From: Diphasiastrum complanatum
Lineage: Eukaryota; Streptophyta; Lycopodiopsida; Lycopodiales; Lycopodiaceae
NCBI GenBank assembly: GCA_029204225.1
Contig: CM055095.1
Span: forward strand, 40,600,141-40,664,140
Direction: 5' to 3'
Length of the DNA stretch: 64,000 nt
Of this stretch, positions 46,414-59,420 are shown piece after piece; the first letter of the stretch is position 1; the number at the start of each line of letters is the position of its first letter. The translations under genes were made by a program, and so were the position numbers. The notes beneath the pieces are model-generated. The model did not search any database. It was not told where the DNA came from and was given only the letters and a program-made list of their open reading frames with translations.

Positions 46414-46879
46414 CTATGCACCAGAAGGAGCACAAATGTTAGAATCAACACAATGGTAAAAAAAGAATTTTAAAATGTTGTAAGAGGGTGCTCAAGGAGA
46501 AAGCCCAACATTAAAAACCAGAGACGTGTAAATTGACTGGGAGTAACTATTTAAAAAGTATCAAGTTCATTACTAAAAGTAATGCTCAGGGGAAGTTTTT
46601 TTAAAGTCAGCAAAAATAAATGAACCTTTCGCACAAAGTCAAATACTAGACATTCTTATAAAACAAGAGCTCATGTGTAGCTCATATTCACATGCCAACA
46701 CAAATACCTTCATGCACTTTAGAATTTTTTTCCACATGACAGTCATGGGGAGATATACAAACAAGGCGCAGATCTCCATAATGTGTAGCATTGGCTTGGA
46801 TTGCAGTAATTAGCAGTAAGAAGGTCTTAAAGTGCAAGTCTATCTAGTGTTCATGCTCCTTTGTGCCTCAAGTAGTGGT

Positions 46880-46985
46880 AGAATGAAGTTGAAACCACAA
46901 TCTGTTATCAACCCGTGGGATCATAGGGAATTGAACCTAGGTGGCCGAGCAACCTCAAACACAATAAGCAACTCACCACTTGTGG
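46880..46985 (-). repeat. Possible tRNA-derived SINE relic
   Basis: Minus-strand GGTTCAATTCCC fits a B box. Upstream GTGGTGAGTTGC resembles an A-box region, at a spacing of about 40 nt. No tail or target duplication recognised. Confidence 0.38.
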
Positions 46986-46989
46986 GAAG

Positions 46990-49900
46990 CTCACAATCTG
47001 AACATGAAGAAGAATATCCATAGAGTTTTTTCTAGAACTATTACCACACTGGGGCGTATTCCTATTTACTCTTCCTAGACCAAAAGATTCTTGAAATTAA
47101 AGTCCCATAAGTCTCTTAATCTGATCAGCAAATAGGGCAGCGTCCCACTGGTGCCACTTCTATTGCATTATTCCCTCCACCGTGTTGTGGACGATTTCTT
47201 TCTTGCATGTATGTGCATTCAATGTCTTTACACATTCCTGTTATTTATATTCCGCAGTTCATGCAATCGACTTAATGTCTAGCCAGTGTTTGTATTTAAT
47301 CCTAAGTATTCGTGAATTCCGATTCAGGGAATCACGATTTCCTGAAGTGAAAGATCTCGATTTTCCATCATCTTCTATGACAAAATCTCATAGATATATA
47401 TACAGGTCCATCTCGGGTTTAGGTTTAGGGTAACCTTTCAACCATGTATGACCTAACCCTAAAATCAATACCCTAAAATAGGCCATCGGCCCTAGGATTG
47501 ACCTCGAGATCTTGAGATCCTCAACAATGTAAAACATACTAAAAATAGTCCTACATTCTCTCTACAAAGCTAATGTACAATTTGTACTCACTTGCAAAGA
47601 TGCCAAAAGACCTGGTGTGAGGAATTTACAAATAATAGGCATGGGGCTAAGCATCTAGACATGTGGCATGAGCCACATCATCACTTACAAGTGGAATTTT
47701 GCATAGCTAGTATTGTGAAAATTCAATACCGGCTACGTCTTTATGCAGCTACGACTTGGCATTCTATCGAACTCAATCTGATTTCCAGTTTAATGCAGCG
47801 ACCCTCAAGCGACTTGTAATGAATATCAGATTGTGTATCCAGCTTTGCAAACAATTTGCCAAGAACAGCAGTGGACCATAACTTGCATTTGTGTTGCAAG
47901 TTCACAAACACCTCCTAATGAGATACTGTCTTACAGAATGCAAATTGTGCTCCGATGCAGGTACCGCAATGATTGAATAAATCCGGCATAATCTACCCTC
48001 AATTCTAAACAACAATAAGTTAAGCCTGCCCATATCGATAGAGTTCACTCTGATTTATGTGATCCTAAATCACCAAAATCAAAAAAAAGAAAAAAAAACG
48101 ATTCTCCAAACTTTAGGCAGAACTGCGCGGTTCTATACTACAGCTCTGACTGGAGAATTCTTTCTCCAAAAGTGGGATATGTTATAAATTATACCCTGAA
48201 TGTTAAAAAGAGGCACTGAAGTATTTTTATCCTCAATCACAGGAAAAAATTGAAACATAATACATATTATAGTGGAACACCTACCATTGTTGAAAGATCC
48301 AAGAAAGGAAGAACCATCAAAGGTCAATGATGTTGTTGAAATTCTCTTAGAGAGAATAATAATCATGACTCAGTCCTAAACGATATTGTATCCCCCTTGG
48401 AACGAATTTCCTCAAGTACAAAATGTTCTTTATTATGAGCTTTTGTATGTTTGATACAGCTATTATTCAAATATACTGTGTCACAAGGAGCATGGATGCA
48501 GACTAATTCATCAGTGTTGTCTTTAGTCTTGCTATTGCTTCATATGTTATATATGTGCTACAAGATCACTGTGATGGAGTACATTCATATCCAGAGCTTT
48601 TGAGACTAGTCATACATGGGGTGCAAACACAGGATCAATATCAGGAGGCACATACATATCTGGAGGAAATGTAGCAACAAGTTTATTTAGACCCTCTTTC
48701 GGTTTCTGCCATCCAAGCAGAGGTACATGTTCTTTCACTTTATGGTATGTATGCAATTAAATACTCAGAATAGCCCCTAGCTAGTATACCTTTAGGTACT
48801 GGGCCAATTACCATTAAGGGCATGTCCTCATGGGACCTAGCCACGCTAAGTTTCCTTAATCTCTAGAAGCTTCAACTAACGGCTCCTAGATAGTACATAC
48901 AGGGCTGTCATTTAGTCATTAGATAGCTTATGAATTGGTGATGGTAGAATCCTTTGCTATTGTTTGTAAGACTTTAGCCATTGATCATAATAGATGCTCT
49001 TGGCCATTCTTTGTCGGAGATCGCTTAATTGAGCCTATTATAGTCAATTATGCTTCATTGGTACATTATCCACAGATTTGAGTCTATGACTTGGTACTAG
49101 AGCACTTTCCTGCCTTGGTGGGATTGCTATTTTTTCTCCAGGAGGGTGCATTTCCAATAGTTTATTAGTAGCCTATTGCTCTCCACCCTTGACATATCTA
49201 TTGTTTTCTACAGGGGCTTTTTTGGCTTATCTATGTGCATTTTTCAGCGACTCTTTACCTCTAAACCTCCATCTTTCTTTTGGCAGTCAATTTGAGCAAT
49301 AGCAAATAGTGCGCTTCTATTTTTTGCTAAATCCTATCAATGTTATCACTTTCAAATTTTTGTGTACAAATTTGTGAAGATCTTTATGCTGCTTTATTTC
49401 CTACAATTTTACACATTTATTCCCTTTACATATCTTTTGGATGGATAGAAATGGAGTCCTTGATATATTCAATTTCTAACGAGTTTTGATATTTCATCTC
49501 TTTTGTACTATTTTGTGCCTTTTCTAAAACGTTTTGGATAATTGTTCTTCCTATGGTTAGAATAGCACTTAACGATTTGTTAAATCTGATTCTTGGAGTG
49601 AACATATTGTAAAGCACTTCATAGGTCATTTTGCCACTTTAACATTTTTTTTGTAAATTTTGGATCTTTTGTAGAATTGTTCTATACTTTATAATTTTGT
49701 GATGTGAATTGGTCCTGTTACAAGTTAGAGATTTGGATTTAGAAATGTAGGGGTTTAGTTTCTAGATTTCCAATTTATTAAGTTTTTAGCACTTAATCCT
49801 TTTCTGCTTCATGTTGGGTGTTTCATATTTTGATTGGATCAATCATTGATTTTCCAAAGGTAGTATGCTTCTACTCTACTATACACTTCCTAATTGTCAC

Positions 49901-51840
49901 TTGTCGAAGTTCAATCTAGGATACCACTTCTCCCTAGTTTTTAAGGCGACATCAGTTTTTGTACCTTTCGAGTCTTTGTTTTAAAACATTGGTTTTCCAA
50001 ACGTAGTGTGCTTTACTCTACTATACACTTCTTGATTGCTACTTGTCGAAGTTCATTTCAGGATACCACTTCTCTCTAGTTTTAAGGGCCTCATTACTTT
50101 TTGTAGCTAATGTGTCTTTGTTTTGAAACATTTTGCATCAAAACATTTCCTATGGTAGAGAACGTTATTGCACTTTACAACTTGTCAATTTAATATCTAA
50201 AGACCAAGGAAAGTTAGATTCGATTTTTTATGATGCGCCAATGCTGCATCTCTTTCATCCACACAAACATTGTTCTTTCAATGCCGTTTACTTCAATATC
50301 TTCCCTATGGTAGATCGTTCTAATGTTATCTGACAAGTAGTTTATAATATCTACAATTTGACGTATTGCAGTTCTCATTTTTTGTTAAACCATCATTGTG
50401 CCCTTATCTTCAAAGAAAAAATTTATCTCCTTACGAAGCACGATGAGTTGGATAGCTAATTTGGACATTTTATCTAAATTTGTGACACCAATATCTCCAA
50501 GCAACATTCCAACTCATGTATCTACAGACGAGGCATTACTATGAGTGGCTGTGGAGGACCTTTGCCAACTTGTCTGCAGCCTCAAGCTCTTATAGTAAAG
50601 GATGAGCATAAAAGTAGCCAATACAACTGATAGTGGGATTCCAAACTCATGGCTCATAGCAAGGAACTTAAGATTCACTTCATCCATGACAAATGTATGT
50701 TAGAGGTAGAATTGTGCTAAGGATGGATGAAAACTTGTGGAAAAAATCTTAAATCCATGAATTATGGCCATGAACTATGGCAAGAATAACAAAAGTACCA
50801 AGGCACAAAAGTGGCTGAATGAGGTGGATGCAGTCCTTTCGTATTTTGTAATGGGGTACCTACCTTCATTAAGATGGATATGATATCATTTTGGATTTAA
50901 ACTGCCCTTGTCTGGTCCATTGGGTCTCATGTGCAATAGTATAACCCTCCTAGCTCTAGCAATTAAAGGAATCCCTACCAATCTAGATGCTTGTACCTCA
51001 TCTAGCAGATGACAAGCCTAAAATTACCTTTAGCAATGATTGTGGATTGCAAATAAACATGCTACTCTTTCGCAAAGCAATGCATGGTTAGCTACATCAA
51101 CTACAAATGTCTAGAAGAGAAAGAGTCTTGCTCAAGATGGATGTAACGCCTATGGAGCAGAGCTTTGATTCATAACCTATGAAAGAGAGAAAGCAGTACA
51201 AAAGAATAAGTAGCTGAACCATCTGTGTATGCATTGACTCTCCAATTATCCAAGGGGCACCTCCCCTTTGCAACATGGCTATGGTAGAATTTGACCAAGA
51301 GTTGGATCTAGATAATCCTGATTCCTCGTTTAGGCCGTTGTTTCAGAATTGGAGAAAGCGATAACATATCATAGCTACTTTCTTAAATTTAGGCAGGTGA
51401 TCTGTGAGTGGCACTTAAGAGAAGAAAGTACAAAGTATAAAGGCATTGCATCGTTGCAACCACAAGCAAATACTTGACTCTTGCTCTCTAATAATGTTCG
51501 TACGTATTTGATATGAAATGAAAATGTAAAGAGAGTGGCTGCAGTTCCTGTCTGAATGCCATGTCCACTACAATTGTTAGGTATGCTTAACAATGTTTAA
51601 AGACACAAAAGTTTTTGAAGCTATTGCAACATGAAACTAAACATGGGGAAAGCGGCCAGAATGCACAACCTGAACGTGGAGAAGAAAGAGCACGAATAAC
51701 AGAATTAGCAATGAATGAAACAAGAAAGCCTTTGACACTTCATTCTCAAAAATTACAAATGTTTCAATTAGCAATGCATGAAACAAGAAAGCAACCACAA
51801 GAGAAACTTTGGCACTTCATTTTTGAAAATTACAAATATT
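46990..51840. other. AT-rich region, no recognised gene
   Basis: No conserved coding sequence. May be intronic or 3' flank of the myosin-binder gene. Contains the 143-bp tandem duplication listed separately. Confidence 0.5.
49851..50136. repeat. 143-bp tandem duplication
   Basis: TTTCCAAA(G/C)GTAGT...GAAACATT-type unit at 49851-49993 repeats at 49994-50136 with about 15-20% differences. Shared blocks include ACTCTACTATACACTTC and GGATACCACTTCT. Confidence 0.8.
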
Positions 51841-54800
51841 TCAACATAGGTATTGTTCAAGCATTACCATAGAAAGTACAGTTGGCTCCCCAGGCTCCAA
51901 GATCATTTTTAAATTGTCTAGCTTTTCCTCAAATCCATGTAACTGTTGTAGCTGCCGCTCCACGTCATGAAGCAACCGCGTTTCACCATTTTCTGATCTC
52001 AAGGATTCCATTATGTGCTTCATGCTTTGCCTGTCATCCTCAAGAACCTGCAACCTCGAAGTTAGTTGGTTTACCTCCTCTTGAACAGCCATTCTTTGAT
52101 AATCTCTCCTGACCATGGAAGCAGTTCGAAGATCGTAGTCAGAAGTTCCTAGAATGTATTCATCAGCTGAACCAAGAGAGTCTAGATCTAAAGTATCATC
52201 ACTTGTCTGTTCATCAAATCCAGCTAATCTGTCACTTTGTTCAAGAAAACTTTTATCCTGCCCTCTTTCCCTGTTTGTTCCATACTGCCATCCGTTTTCT
52301 AGCTCTTGGAAGACCTCACTTTGTGGGTTTTGATCTGATACTTTTATTGGAGTATCATGAAAAGTATATCGTTCCTTGGGATAATGAAGCAACGGCGGAG
52401 AGTTTTCAAAAAACTTTGTATCGTTACTTTCTCTCTCACTTGTTTGCTTGTCATCTAAGGCCAATGATAACTTACAGGAACTGATTGTAGTATTGTGAGC
52501 TGAATCTGAGTTGTGTCTTTCAAAAAGCTGCGACTCCGGAAAATCTTTTTGAAATTCCTCTGAAAAATTCAAATCAGAAGGTAGTTCATAAAGCTCGTTA
52601 TCAATCTCATACCTAACAAATGACAACGGTGTCGCCCTGACATCTACAACTTGCTGGCATTTCATCATCTCAGTACTTCCTTCACTCGACTTACCAATCA
52701 TATTCATGGAATCAACCTGAATTGATAAGCTGTCATCTAGGAGTTCACTGGTATAACTATTGCAAGGTTCCAACTGAAATTCATCTTCATTGTGAAAGAT
52801 GCTTCTGCCGTTTGACGGATGCTCTTCACCTTCTTTTTGAGAATAAGTACCACGCATTGTGTAATCGTCCTCCAGAGTCGAGGCCTTCCAGCCATTTTCA
52901 ACGTTGTTCACAATTGAAGAATTTCGTGACAATGTTTCTGTTGTATCCATACAAAGATTTTGCCAATTTCCTGCTGCAATTTGCCCCAAATGCTGCATTT
53001 CTGTGGAAAGTGCAGGCTCCCATGGATCAAAAACATTATGTTCTACCTTGGCTGCTGCTGCTTTAGATCTACCGTCATTATCCACCGCACAGGATTGCTC
53101 ACCTGATAAAGCCGCTACATGTGCAATATCCGGTGATACTGTAAGCTTCTGTTCACAAATATCATTGTCAAGTGCCAATGAAGCCTCTTGAAGAATTACC
53201 TCAGAGTACACAATCTCATCTTTGCTTTCCTGTGTGGCACGAATTAACAAGGAATCTCCTCCCCTATATTTAGTTCCCACAGACTCAGTTGCAACCAGCA
53301 AATTTTTTCCACTACCAGAAGGCAGCAGCTCATCATGTCTTTTCTTGAACTGCGATCCTATCTCCTTTGTAGATTCCCATGTCTTTGAATCTTTCAAGCG
53401 CTTCGACTTGCTTCCTCTTTCAATCAAACTACTAGTTCCAGTAAGGTCAAAATCAAAACCGGCAGAAGATCTGTCGTCCTTAAAAGGTACTTGCAGTTCT
53501 TGACTTTCCTTGACAATCTCCTTGTCCTTCCTTCCCTCAAGTAGCAGAACGGGTTTTCTATTCCATTCTGCTAATTTCAGTTTTTCCTTGTCACAGTGTT
53601 TCTCAAACTCTTCTCTCTTCAATCTCTGTCGTCGCCACTTTCCGATTCTGTTATCCAAGAGCCGGGACCTATAAAGCTCGACCTCATTTTCCAGAGCAAA
53701 CTTTTCTTCTTCTCGCTTACAAAGAATTTCTTTCAGCAAAGCAATAGCTTCTTGATCAAAGACTGCTTTCTCTTCCACCATCCTTTTGAATTGTCGAGCT
53801 TCCATCTGTATAGCTGCTTTCTCCTCTTGAAGTCGAGAGATCATGGCCATAGTCTCATTGGCAGCTATTGCAGAAGCATTCCTCTCCTCTTCAAGTTCCG
53901 TGTATATGGCACTGTAAGCTTCTCTCTCTGCTTCAAGAGCATCCTTCAGTTCTTTTATTACATCCACCTCATCTTGCTGCGCATCAATCTGGGGTTCCAC
54001 ATCCACCAAGGGAAGAGCCGCCACCTCTGTGTGATCCTCTTCTGCAATTGCCTCAGGTTCCACATCTTCTTCACTTATATAGTGAAGTAACTCGCCACCC
54101 ATCACCTCTCCTTCAGAAAGGTGGTAACTCTGCGGCTGCACTTCGCTGTCATAACCCGTTTTATCAATGCACTGATAATCGTCTAAGGTTGCATTGTTAT
54201 CCAGCATAGGGTCATCTCTTGACCTACTGGTTTCCTTATACTTGTCCTCCTCTTTGGGATGATTTTTGAAAGAACCTGATCCTAAAGCCTCACTCTCCTC
54301 TGTCACACAAAAAGGGACAGGTACTGTCTCGGGCAACACCGCATTGTATGATGGTTCGCAAAATTGCTCTTCAAAATCCTCTACAAAAACCTTTGCAAAT
54401 TTCTCTTTAACAAACTCATTTCTGGGTACCTTTTCTGTGATTAGCTGTTTACAACACGAACACTGCGAATGCACATATGTCATAAGCTGTCGTCCAGATC
54501 TGTCTTTGGTGGAACAATCAGAGCTTCCAGAATCGCTTCCCACTTCACCCTGCAAGCCTTTTTCGCCTCGGCCTTCGCCCACACTTTCTTCAATGCAAGC
54601 AGAAGGCAAACAACATCTCTGCTTTTTGAACAAACATATCTGGCAGCTATTTACATGTACAGAATCGTCTGATGAGAAACACTTATTTGGGTTGCTATTG
54701 ACAGCAGTAATCGTCTCAGTTGAAGAGCAATTTAAAAGCATGCAATCTTCGCAGAGACTATGTACAGGGGCAATTCCTCTGTTCAAGATCAATTTTTGCA

Positions 54801-55074
54801 AAAGAGAAAGCTTATTTGAATGGTAATTGCAAAGCAATCTTTCAGAATTTTCTTGCTTTCTGGGGGGGTTTGAACTTTCTTTACCAGAATATAGCTTGGT
54901 ACAAAAGCAAGGTGGCCGGAGGCGAAAGAGCCTGATAATGGTTGATGCAGTTATAGAAATACAAACACTAAGAAGAAATAGAAAAGCAAGCACCACTTCC
55001 AAAAGGGCAGAAAACACCGAAGACATCCTCAATGGGTCATTACTTGAGCCAAGTAACACTGATTTCAAAGCCAT
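51841..55074 (-). CDS. Myosin-XI-binding protein, GTD-binding (DUF593) family
   Basis: Plant-specific membrane-anchored myosin receptor. Family members bind the globular tail of myosin XI and mark transport vesicles or endomembranes. Start chosen at ATG 55074, since the frame above it has no ATG; 1,077 codons to the stop. Residues about 18-48 form one hydrophobic anchor (VFSALLEVVLAFLFLLSV). Cys-rich clusters follow (CEDCMLLNC, CQICLFKKQRCC, CSCCKQL). The acidic middle leads to the GTD-binding coiled coil at residues about 371-470 (ELKDALEAEREAYSAIYTEL to ENEVELYRSRL). A long variable region and a C-terminal coiled coil (EEVNQLTSRLQVLEDDRQSM) complete it. After codon ATG at 51868-51870 a GTAAT donor-like site suggests that the last five or so codons before the in-frame stop may be intronic. 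The large single exon is open and looks functional. Larger than many family members. Confidence 0.92.
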   Translation of the reverse strand: MALKSVLLGSSNDPLRMSSVFSALLEVVLAFLFLLSVCISITASTIIRLFRLRPPCFCTKLYSGKESSNPPRKQENSERLLCNYHSNKLSLLQKLILNRGIAPVHSLCEDCMLLNCSSTETITAVNSNPNKCFSSDDSVHVNSCQICLFKKQRCCLPSACIEESVGEGRGEKGLQGEVGSDSGSSDCSTKDRSGRQLMTYVHSQCSCCKQLITEKVPRNEFVKEKFAKVFVEDFEEQFCEPSYNAVLPETVPVPFCVTEESEALGSGSFKNHPKEEDKYKETSRSRDDPMLDNNATLDDYQCIDKTGYDSEVQPQSYHLSEGEVMGGELLHYISEEDVEPEAIAEEDHTEVAALPLVDVEPQIDAQQDEVDVIKELKDALEAEREAYSAIYTELEEERNASAIAANETMAMISRLQEEKAAIQMEARQFKRMVEEKAVFDQEAIALLKEILCKREEEKFALENEVELYRSRLLDNRIGKWRRQRLKREEFEKHCDKEKLKLAEWNRKPVLLLEGRKDKEIVKESQELQVPFKDDRSSAGFDFDLTGTSSLIERGSKSKRLKDSKTWESTKEIGSQFKKRHDELLPSGSGKNLLVATESVGTKYRGGDSLLIRATQESKDEIVYSEVILQEASLALDNDICEQKLTVSPDIAHVAALSGEQSCAVDNDGRSKAAAAKVEHNVFDPWEPALSTEMQHLGQIAAGNWQNLCMDTTETLSRNSSIVNNVENGWKASTLEDDYTMRGTYSQKEGEEHPSNGRSIFHNEDEFQLEPCNSYTSELLDDSLSIQVDSMNMIGKSSEGSTEMMKCQQVVDVRATPLSFVRYEIDNELYELPSDLNFSEEFQKDFPESQLFERHNSDSAHNTTISSCKLSLALDDKQTSERESNDTKFFENSPPLLHYPKERYTFHDTPIKVSDQNPQSEVFQELENGWQYGTNRERGQDKSFLEQSDRLAGFDEQTSDDTLDLDSLGSADEYILGTSDYDLRTASMVRRDYQRMAVQEEVNQLTSRLQVLEDDRQSMKHIMESLRSENGETRLLHDVERQLQQLHGFEEKLDNLKMILEPGEPTVLSMVMLEQYLC

Positions 55075-57120
55075 TGCGAATCTTATTAGATCAATCAGAA
55101 AACTAGGGAAGGTCCGGTATGAGACCACCAGATGATAGTAAGACCACTTGGATCTTAACCACGCGGTGAGAATTGCCACTCAGAAAATTTTCAATGGTAG
55201 ACAATGCCAACGTTGCAAGATCGGGAAAGTCCAACGGTTTCTGGTGAAGGGCGGAGGAATGCTTCAGCTTGATCTACACAGTAAGTGTTTGGATCGGACT
55301 CGTTCTTGCAGAGTAGAATAGTATATACTAGCTCTCATTCGACTCGTTCTTGAAGGGTAAAGATCGCTCTACCTCTCATTCGACTCGTTCTTGGAAGGTA
55401 GACAATTGTCTACTTCTCATTCGAAGGTATAATACTCGTCAAAATCGATCTGGGATCTCCAACCAAACAAGCAATATGGTTATCTTTGATCGTAGATGCT
55501 TCTTAGTAAGGGTCAAGGAAGGGTAGAATGTTTTCACACATATCGATCCTGCTACAGAGAGAAATTGGAAGAATTAACACAATTCAAACCCTCAGCCAAT
55601 CATCCAAGGGCCAGCTGATGTGATCTTTGTATTTTGAATGCTTGTTATTCATCGCATGCCTACCCGCTGAGAAAGGAAACGAAAAATGGAACGCCGCTGA
55701 TAATTATGATGAGATTGTTTCACAAACTGGAACAAAAATGGCTTGAGAACAGATAATGAAGCAGAATTTCCATCAATTGAGAAAGAAATACCGTATATTA
55801 GCTGTTTTTCATCCGAAAATAAGCGTAAAAGCTCAGCAAAAAATATTTCATCCTGCAAGGCGGAACGAGACCCGCCGGGGGCTGCAGCCGCAAGGCTCAA
55901 TGAACAACCACTGGAGTGCATCAAAGCGGCCAACGTGACATGAAACCCCGACGGATGCAGAACAATTTAGCAAATGATGGCACAGGCATCGCCAAGATGA
56001 TCCAATCAACGAAGGCCGGGGAAGAACTCAAAGAATCTTGCGGATTGGCAGAGCGCTCTGCATACAACCCTCGAAGGCAGGCACACAGATAGACAGACGC
56101 AGATGAATATGGCACACAAGGATGTCTATACAATAATGGCGGAGATAACAAAAGTCGATTACAGCTCGGACTAGTCAGAAATGTAAAGCAAAGGAAGGAA
56201 CGGAAAAAAGGGGAAAAGGACCTCCGGGAAGAGGACGAATCAATCCACGGCAGGTCGATGGGTCCACTGGCAGCAGGTACGTCAGTGGCAGCGGCAGCAG
56301 GAGGAGGAGCAGCGCTGGAGAGCAAAAAAGACAGTGGAAAACACGGCTGCTTGGAAAAAGCAGGTAAATAGCAGGCATGGATCGAAAGGCGGAACAGGAC
56401 ATCACATTGAAAATTCCTTTGCCCTTCAAACGCCTCCCTGCCTTTCAATGACGGGCCAAAAGTTCCACCTAACTGTCCCCTTAACGTCAATTTTAAAACT
56501 GGCGCTCCATGTGGACTCCATTGAAGGGGTTGATCGTCATCTGAAAGCCAATGAAAGTCGTGAAACTTCATTTGAAAGGGTAAGGTAAATTTTCTGATGG
56601 ACACGTTCTTGAAGGTTTGCGCATGCCATCTGAACGTCACAGCTTGAACAAGGTGTGTACTTGAGAGGTTATTAGAAGACAACACCCGTCATCCTGAAAG
56701 GCTGTATGCCTTTCAAATCGCAAGCCTGAACCCGTAAACACGATTTTTAGTCCCTTCAAACTTCACTTGGATGTCACCCACGAGTTAAAGTACAGCTTAC
56801 GGAAAATCGACGATTTCGGCTACAACACGTGGCACAATCTGAACGGGCTTTTGAATATCTAACGTCGCGGGGTGAAACCGTGGCGGTGGTAGTAAGAGGC
56901 GTGTAGGGCATGTAAAAGAGAAAAGCAGAAGGAATTTCGTCGAATCTTCTTCCAGCTGAGGATGTGCATCCTGTCGGCAGCCGCAGACAGTCGGTCGATT
57001 AGTAGGTATTAACGTATTAACCCCAAGAATCAGGCCAGCTGAAAATTTTCTGAAAAGAAATTTAAAACACAAAAAAATTGGGGCCAAGTTTAGAGGGCAT
57101 ATTTTTGTTTGCATAGGGCT
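55075..57120 (-). promoter_or_regulatory. Upstream region of the myosin-binder gene
   Basis: The stretch 55850-57000 is visibly richer in G+C than its surroundings, as expected for a 5' UTR or promoter, possibly with a 5' UTR intron. Open frames here (for example 55921-56685 minus) have no recognisable domain. No TATA box can be assigned with confidence. Confidence 0.4.
55297..55427. repeat. Three-unit tandem repeat upstream of myosin-binder ORF
   Basis: Units of 44, 41 and about 45 bp start at 55297, 55341 and 55382, each beginning GACTCGTTCTTG and ending CTCATTC. It lies 220-350 bp upstream of the start codon, so probably in the 5' UTR or its intron. Confidence 0.8.
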
Positions 57121-59040
57121 CGATTGCTTACACTCTAAAAAGCATTATGGACTACACAATGGATGATTGGAGGCTCATTATAAGCGTATAATGGTAAATT
57201 ATCTTGTTGAATCTTGAGTTATTATATGACTACAATGTGCTGACAAACACTCGTTAGCATAACATGAGTCATGAAAATTTGAACAAAAAATGTATGGACA
57301 CAAAGTTCAAGATTTTGTCAATGATTCCATTTGGGAGGGCTACATATTTTCAAGAGTCCATCCAGAGTGTTCAAGATTCCATCCATGAGGACTCCATATT
57401 TTGAGAAATAAACTACATTGGAGCGTATTTTTGAACCACCACCGTAGCGACAATGTTGGGAGCGTTGGGCTCCCAAGGATCTAACGCTAGGAGATATGAG
57501 TCCAAGATGGAAGTATGATCCACCCTGCACCATTAGTTGGTGGTTGTGCCATCATTGACTTTTTATCCATGGTGCAAGATAAGCTCATCCAAAAATCATA
57601 TCAAATTAAATTTTTATTAAAAAAATTGAGGTGCCATTTTTATGCCCCGAAGTAATGGTAGTATCCAAACTCAATGTATTCGTTGATGTATATTTGAGTT
57701 AAACAGTGTATGGCCAAAAATCTCATTGTCTTTGGAGCTCAATAGCCAATGTTCTCAACACCAAACCAGTCCATACATGATAGGAATCCAAAAAAAAAAA
57801 ACTCGGAAGTGTTGCTTGTAAATTTTCACATCACATCAATTTATGAGTGTGGGGCTTTACACATTTTTGAGCCCCTATCATGGGGTGACACCCCTATAGC
57901 AAAGAGTAAATCCCTCCACAAATGCTTTAACTTCTCCTTTTAATCTTATGCGTAGCTAATACCAACCATTATGCACCAAAAAATCAGTAATAGAATGCAT
58001 ATTCCAAACCAAGCATCTAAATGGTTGCAGTATTCATATCACCCAATTAGTTAAAAATAAGAATTTTTACATATCCAAGTCCATTGGGTATGTTAAATCC
58101 TACAAACACTAGTCAATACTCTCTAAGAGTCTCATGGGTATTGTTTACATCATCTAATTTCTAATGACCAAAAAATGATTGTCATGATTGAAACTCCTTT
58201 GAGCTTGGTGAAAAACTTTAATAGATAACTATTTTTAGATTGCAATGGTGGGCAAGGTCACCTCTTTTTTATGGTTAGACTATTCTTTTATGAGCTATGA
58301 AATTTGACTTTTTAGTGAATGTAATGTGGTTTGAAATTTTCGTCATGACTCTAATTTGCTTATGACATTATTGTTCTTTGAATTTTTCGTCATGACTCTA
58401 ATTTGCTTCTGACATTATTGTTCTTTGAAATTTTCTTCATGGCTCTAATTTGTTTCCAACATTAGTCTTACTGTTACTCTTCATTTGTTGATATGCCCCA
58501 TGATAATTTTTAATGTCCGCAAACTTATAAAAGTTGAAATCAAGACATGAATCTAGATAGAGTCAAACACCATAGTTGCAATAGTCTCCTTGTAAATTCC
58601 CTATAGATGTCATTCTGAATTTTTGCAAAATACAAATCTTTTTATTATGTACCGCACCTCAGGAATGAACATCCAAGACACCAACCAGCTAGATTTTATT
58701 TTGTTACACTCTCGAAAGTACTAAATAAAGCTTGCAACCAAAAGTTTTTAAAATATGGTCTATCTTTTGCTCATGAAATCTCATTTCAAACATGCTTGAA
58801 GGACAAGAAAATCTACAAAAGTAGCAAAAACTTTGTGATGGGTGTCATTGTGAATGACACATGGAAAAGTGCATGTCTACAATGTGAATAGTAGAGTATA
58901 TATTGTATCAAGAATAAATATTATGAATCTTGAGGAATCAAATTAAAGCAATGACACTTAGACTGAATAATTAAAAGAATGCAAACTTTTTATATATGGT
59001 TGAATTTTTAAGTCTATGCTTTATTATTTCAACATCAATG
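57121..59040. other. AT-rich spacer
   Basis: No gene or element recognised apart from the 47-bp repeat. Confidence 0.5.
58330..58465. repeat. 47-bp tandem repeat, three units
   Basis: Units beginning TTTGAA(A/T)TTTTC at 58330, 58377 and 58424, with shared CATGACTCTAATTTGCTT. The third unit is the most diverged. Confidence 0.85.
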
Positions 59041-59420
59041 GAAGGCAAGGGGCCAAAATCCTTCTCCTTTTTATGATGTTTCATAGAAAAAAAATTTGCG
59101 GGGGGTGAGGGGGATTCCCTCCAAGAGCGTTCCGTCTTGGAAAGGGCATCGGGTCATCCTTTCTCCTTTTTATGATGTTTTCGAGAAATATCTTTTTTTT
59201 TTTTTTTTTTTGGTGGGGGGGGGGATGCCCTCTAAAGGTGTTCTGGCCAAGAAGGGCGTCCGCTTGATGGCGGGAGCCCGACGACGAAAGCCCTTCCCCA
59301 AGGGAAAAGCCCGAGGAGGAGTCCTTCCTCAACGTGAAATCCAGTTTTACATTTTTTTTGATATAATTTTTGTTTGCCTGCACCTTTTGGGGGAGGTGCG
59401 TGTTAAAAAAGGGTCACGAA
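59041..59420. other. Homopolymer-rich segment with a short duplication
   Basis: TCTCCTTTTTATGATGTTT occurs at about 59062 and 59161. A run of about 20 T (59192-59211) is followed by GGTGGGGGGGGGG. The local composition is unlike its flanks. It may be the end of a decayed element; no ORF of known type. Confidence 0.4.

Noticed and set aside
53596-54826. Plus-strand ORFs of 164 and 186 codons
   Set aside because: Antisense shadows of the myosin-binder exon.
55921-56685. Minus-strand ORF of 254 codons
   Set aside because: GC-richer upstream region; no domain, cysteine/serine-rich composition without family likeness. More likely an open frame by chance in 5' flank.
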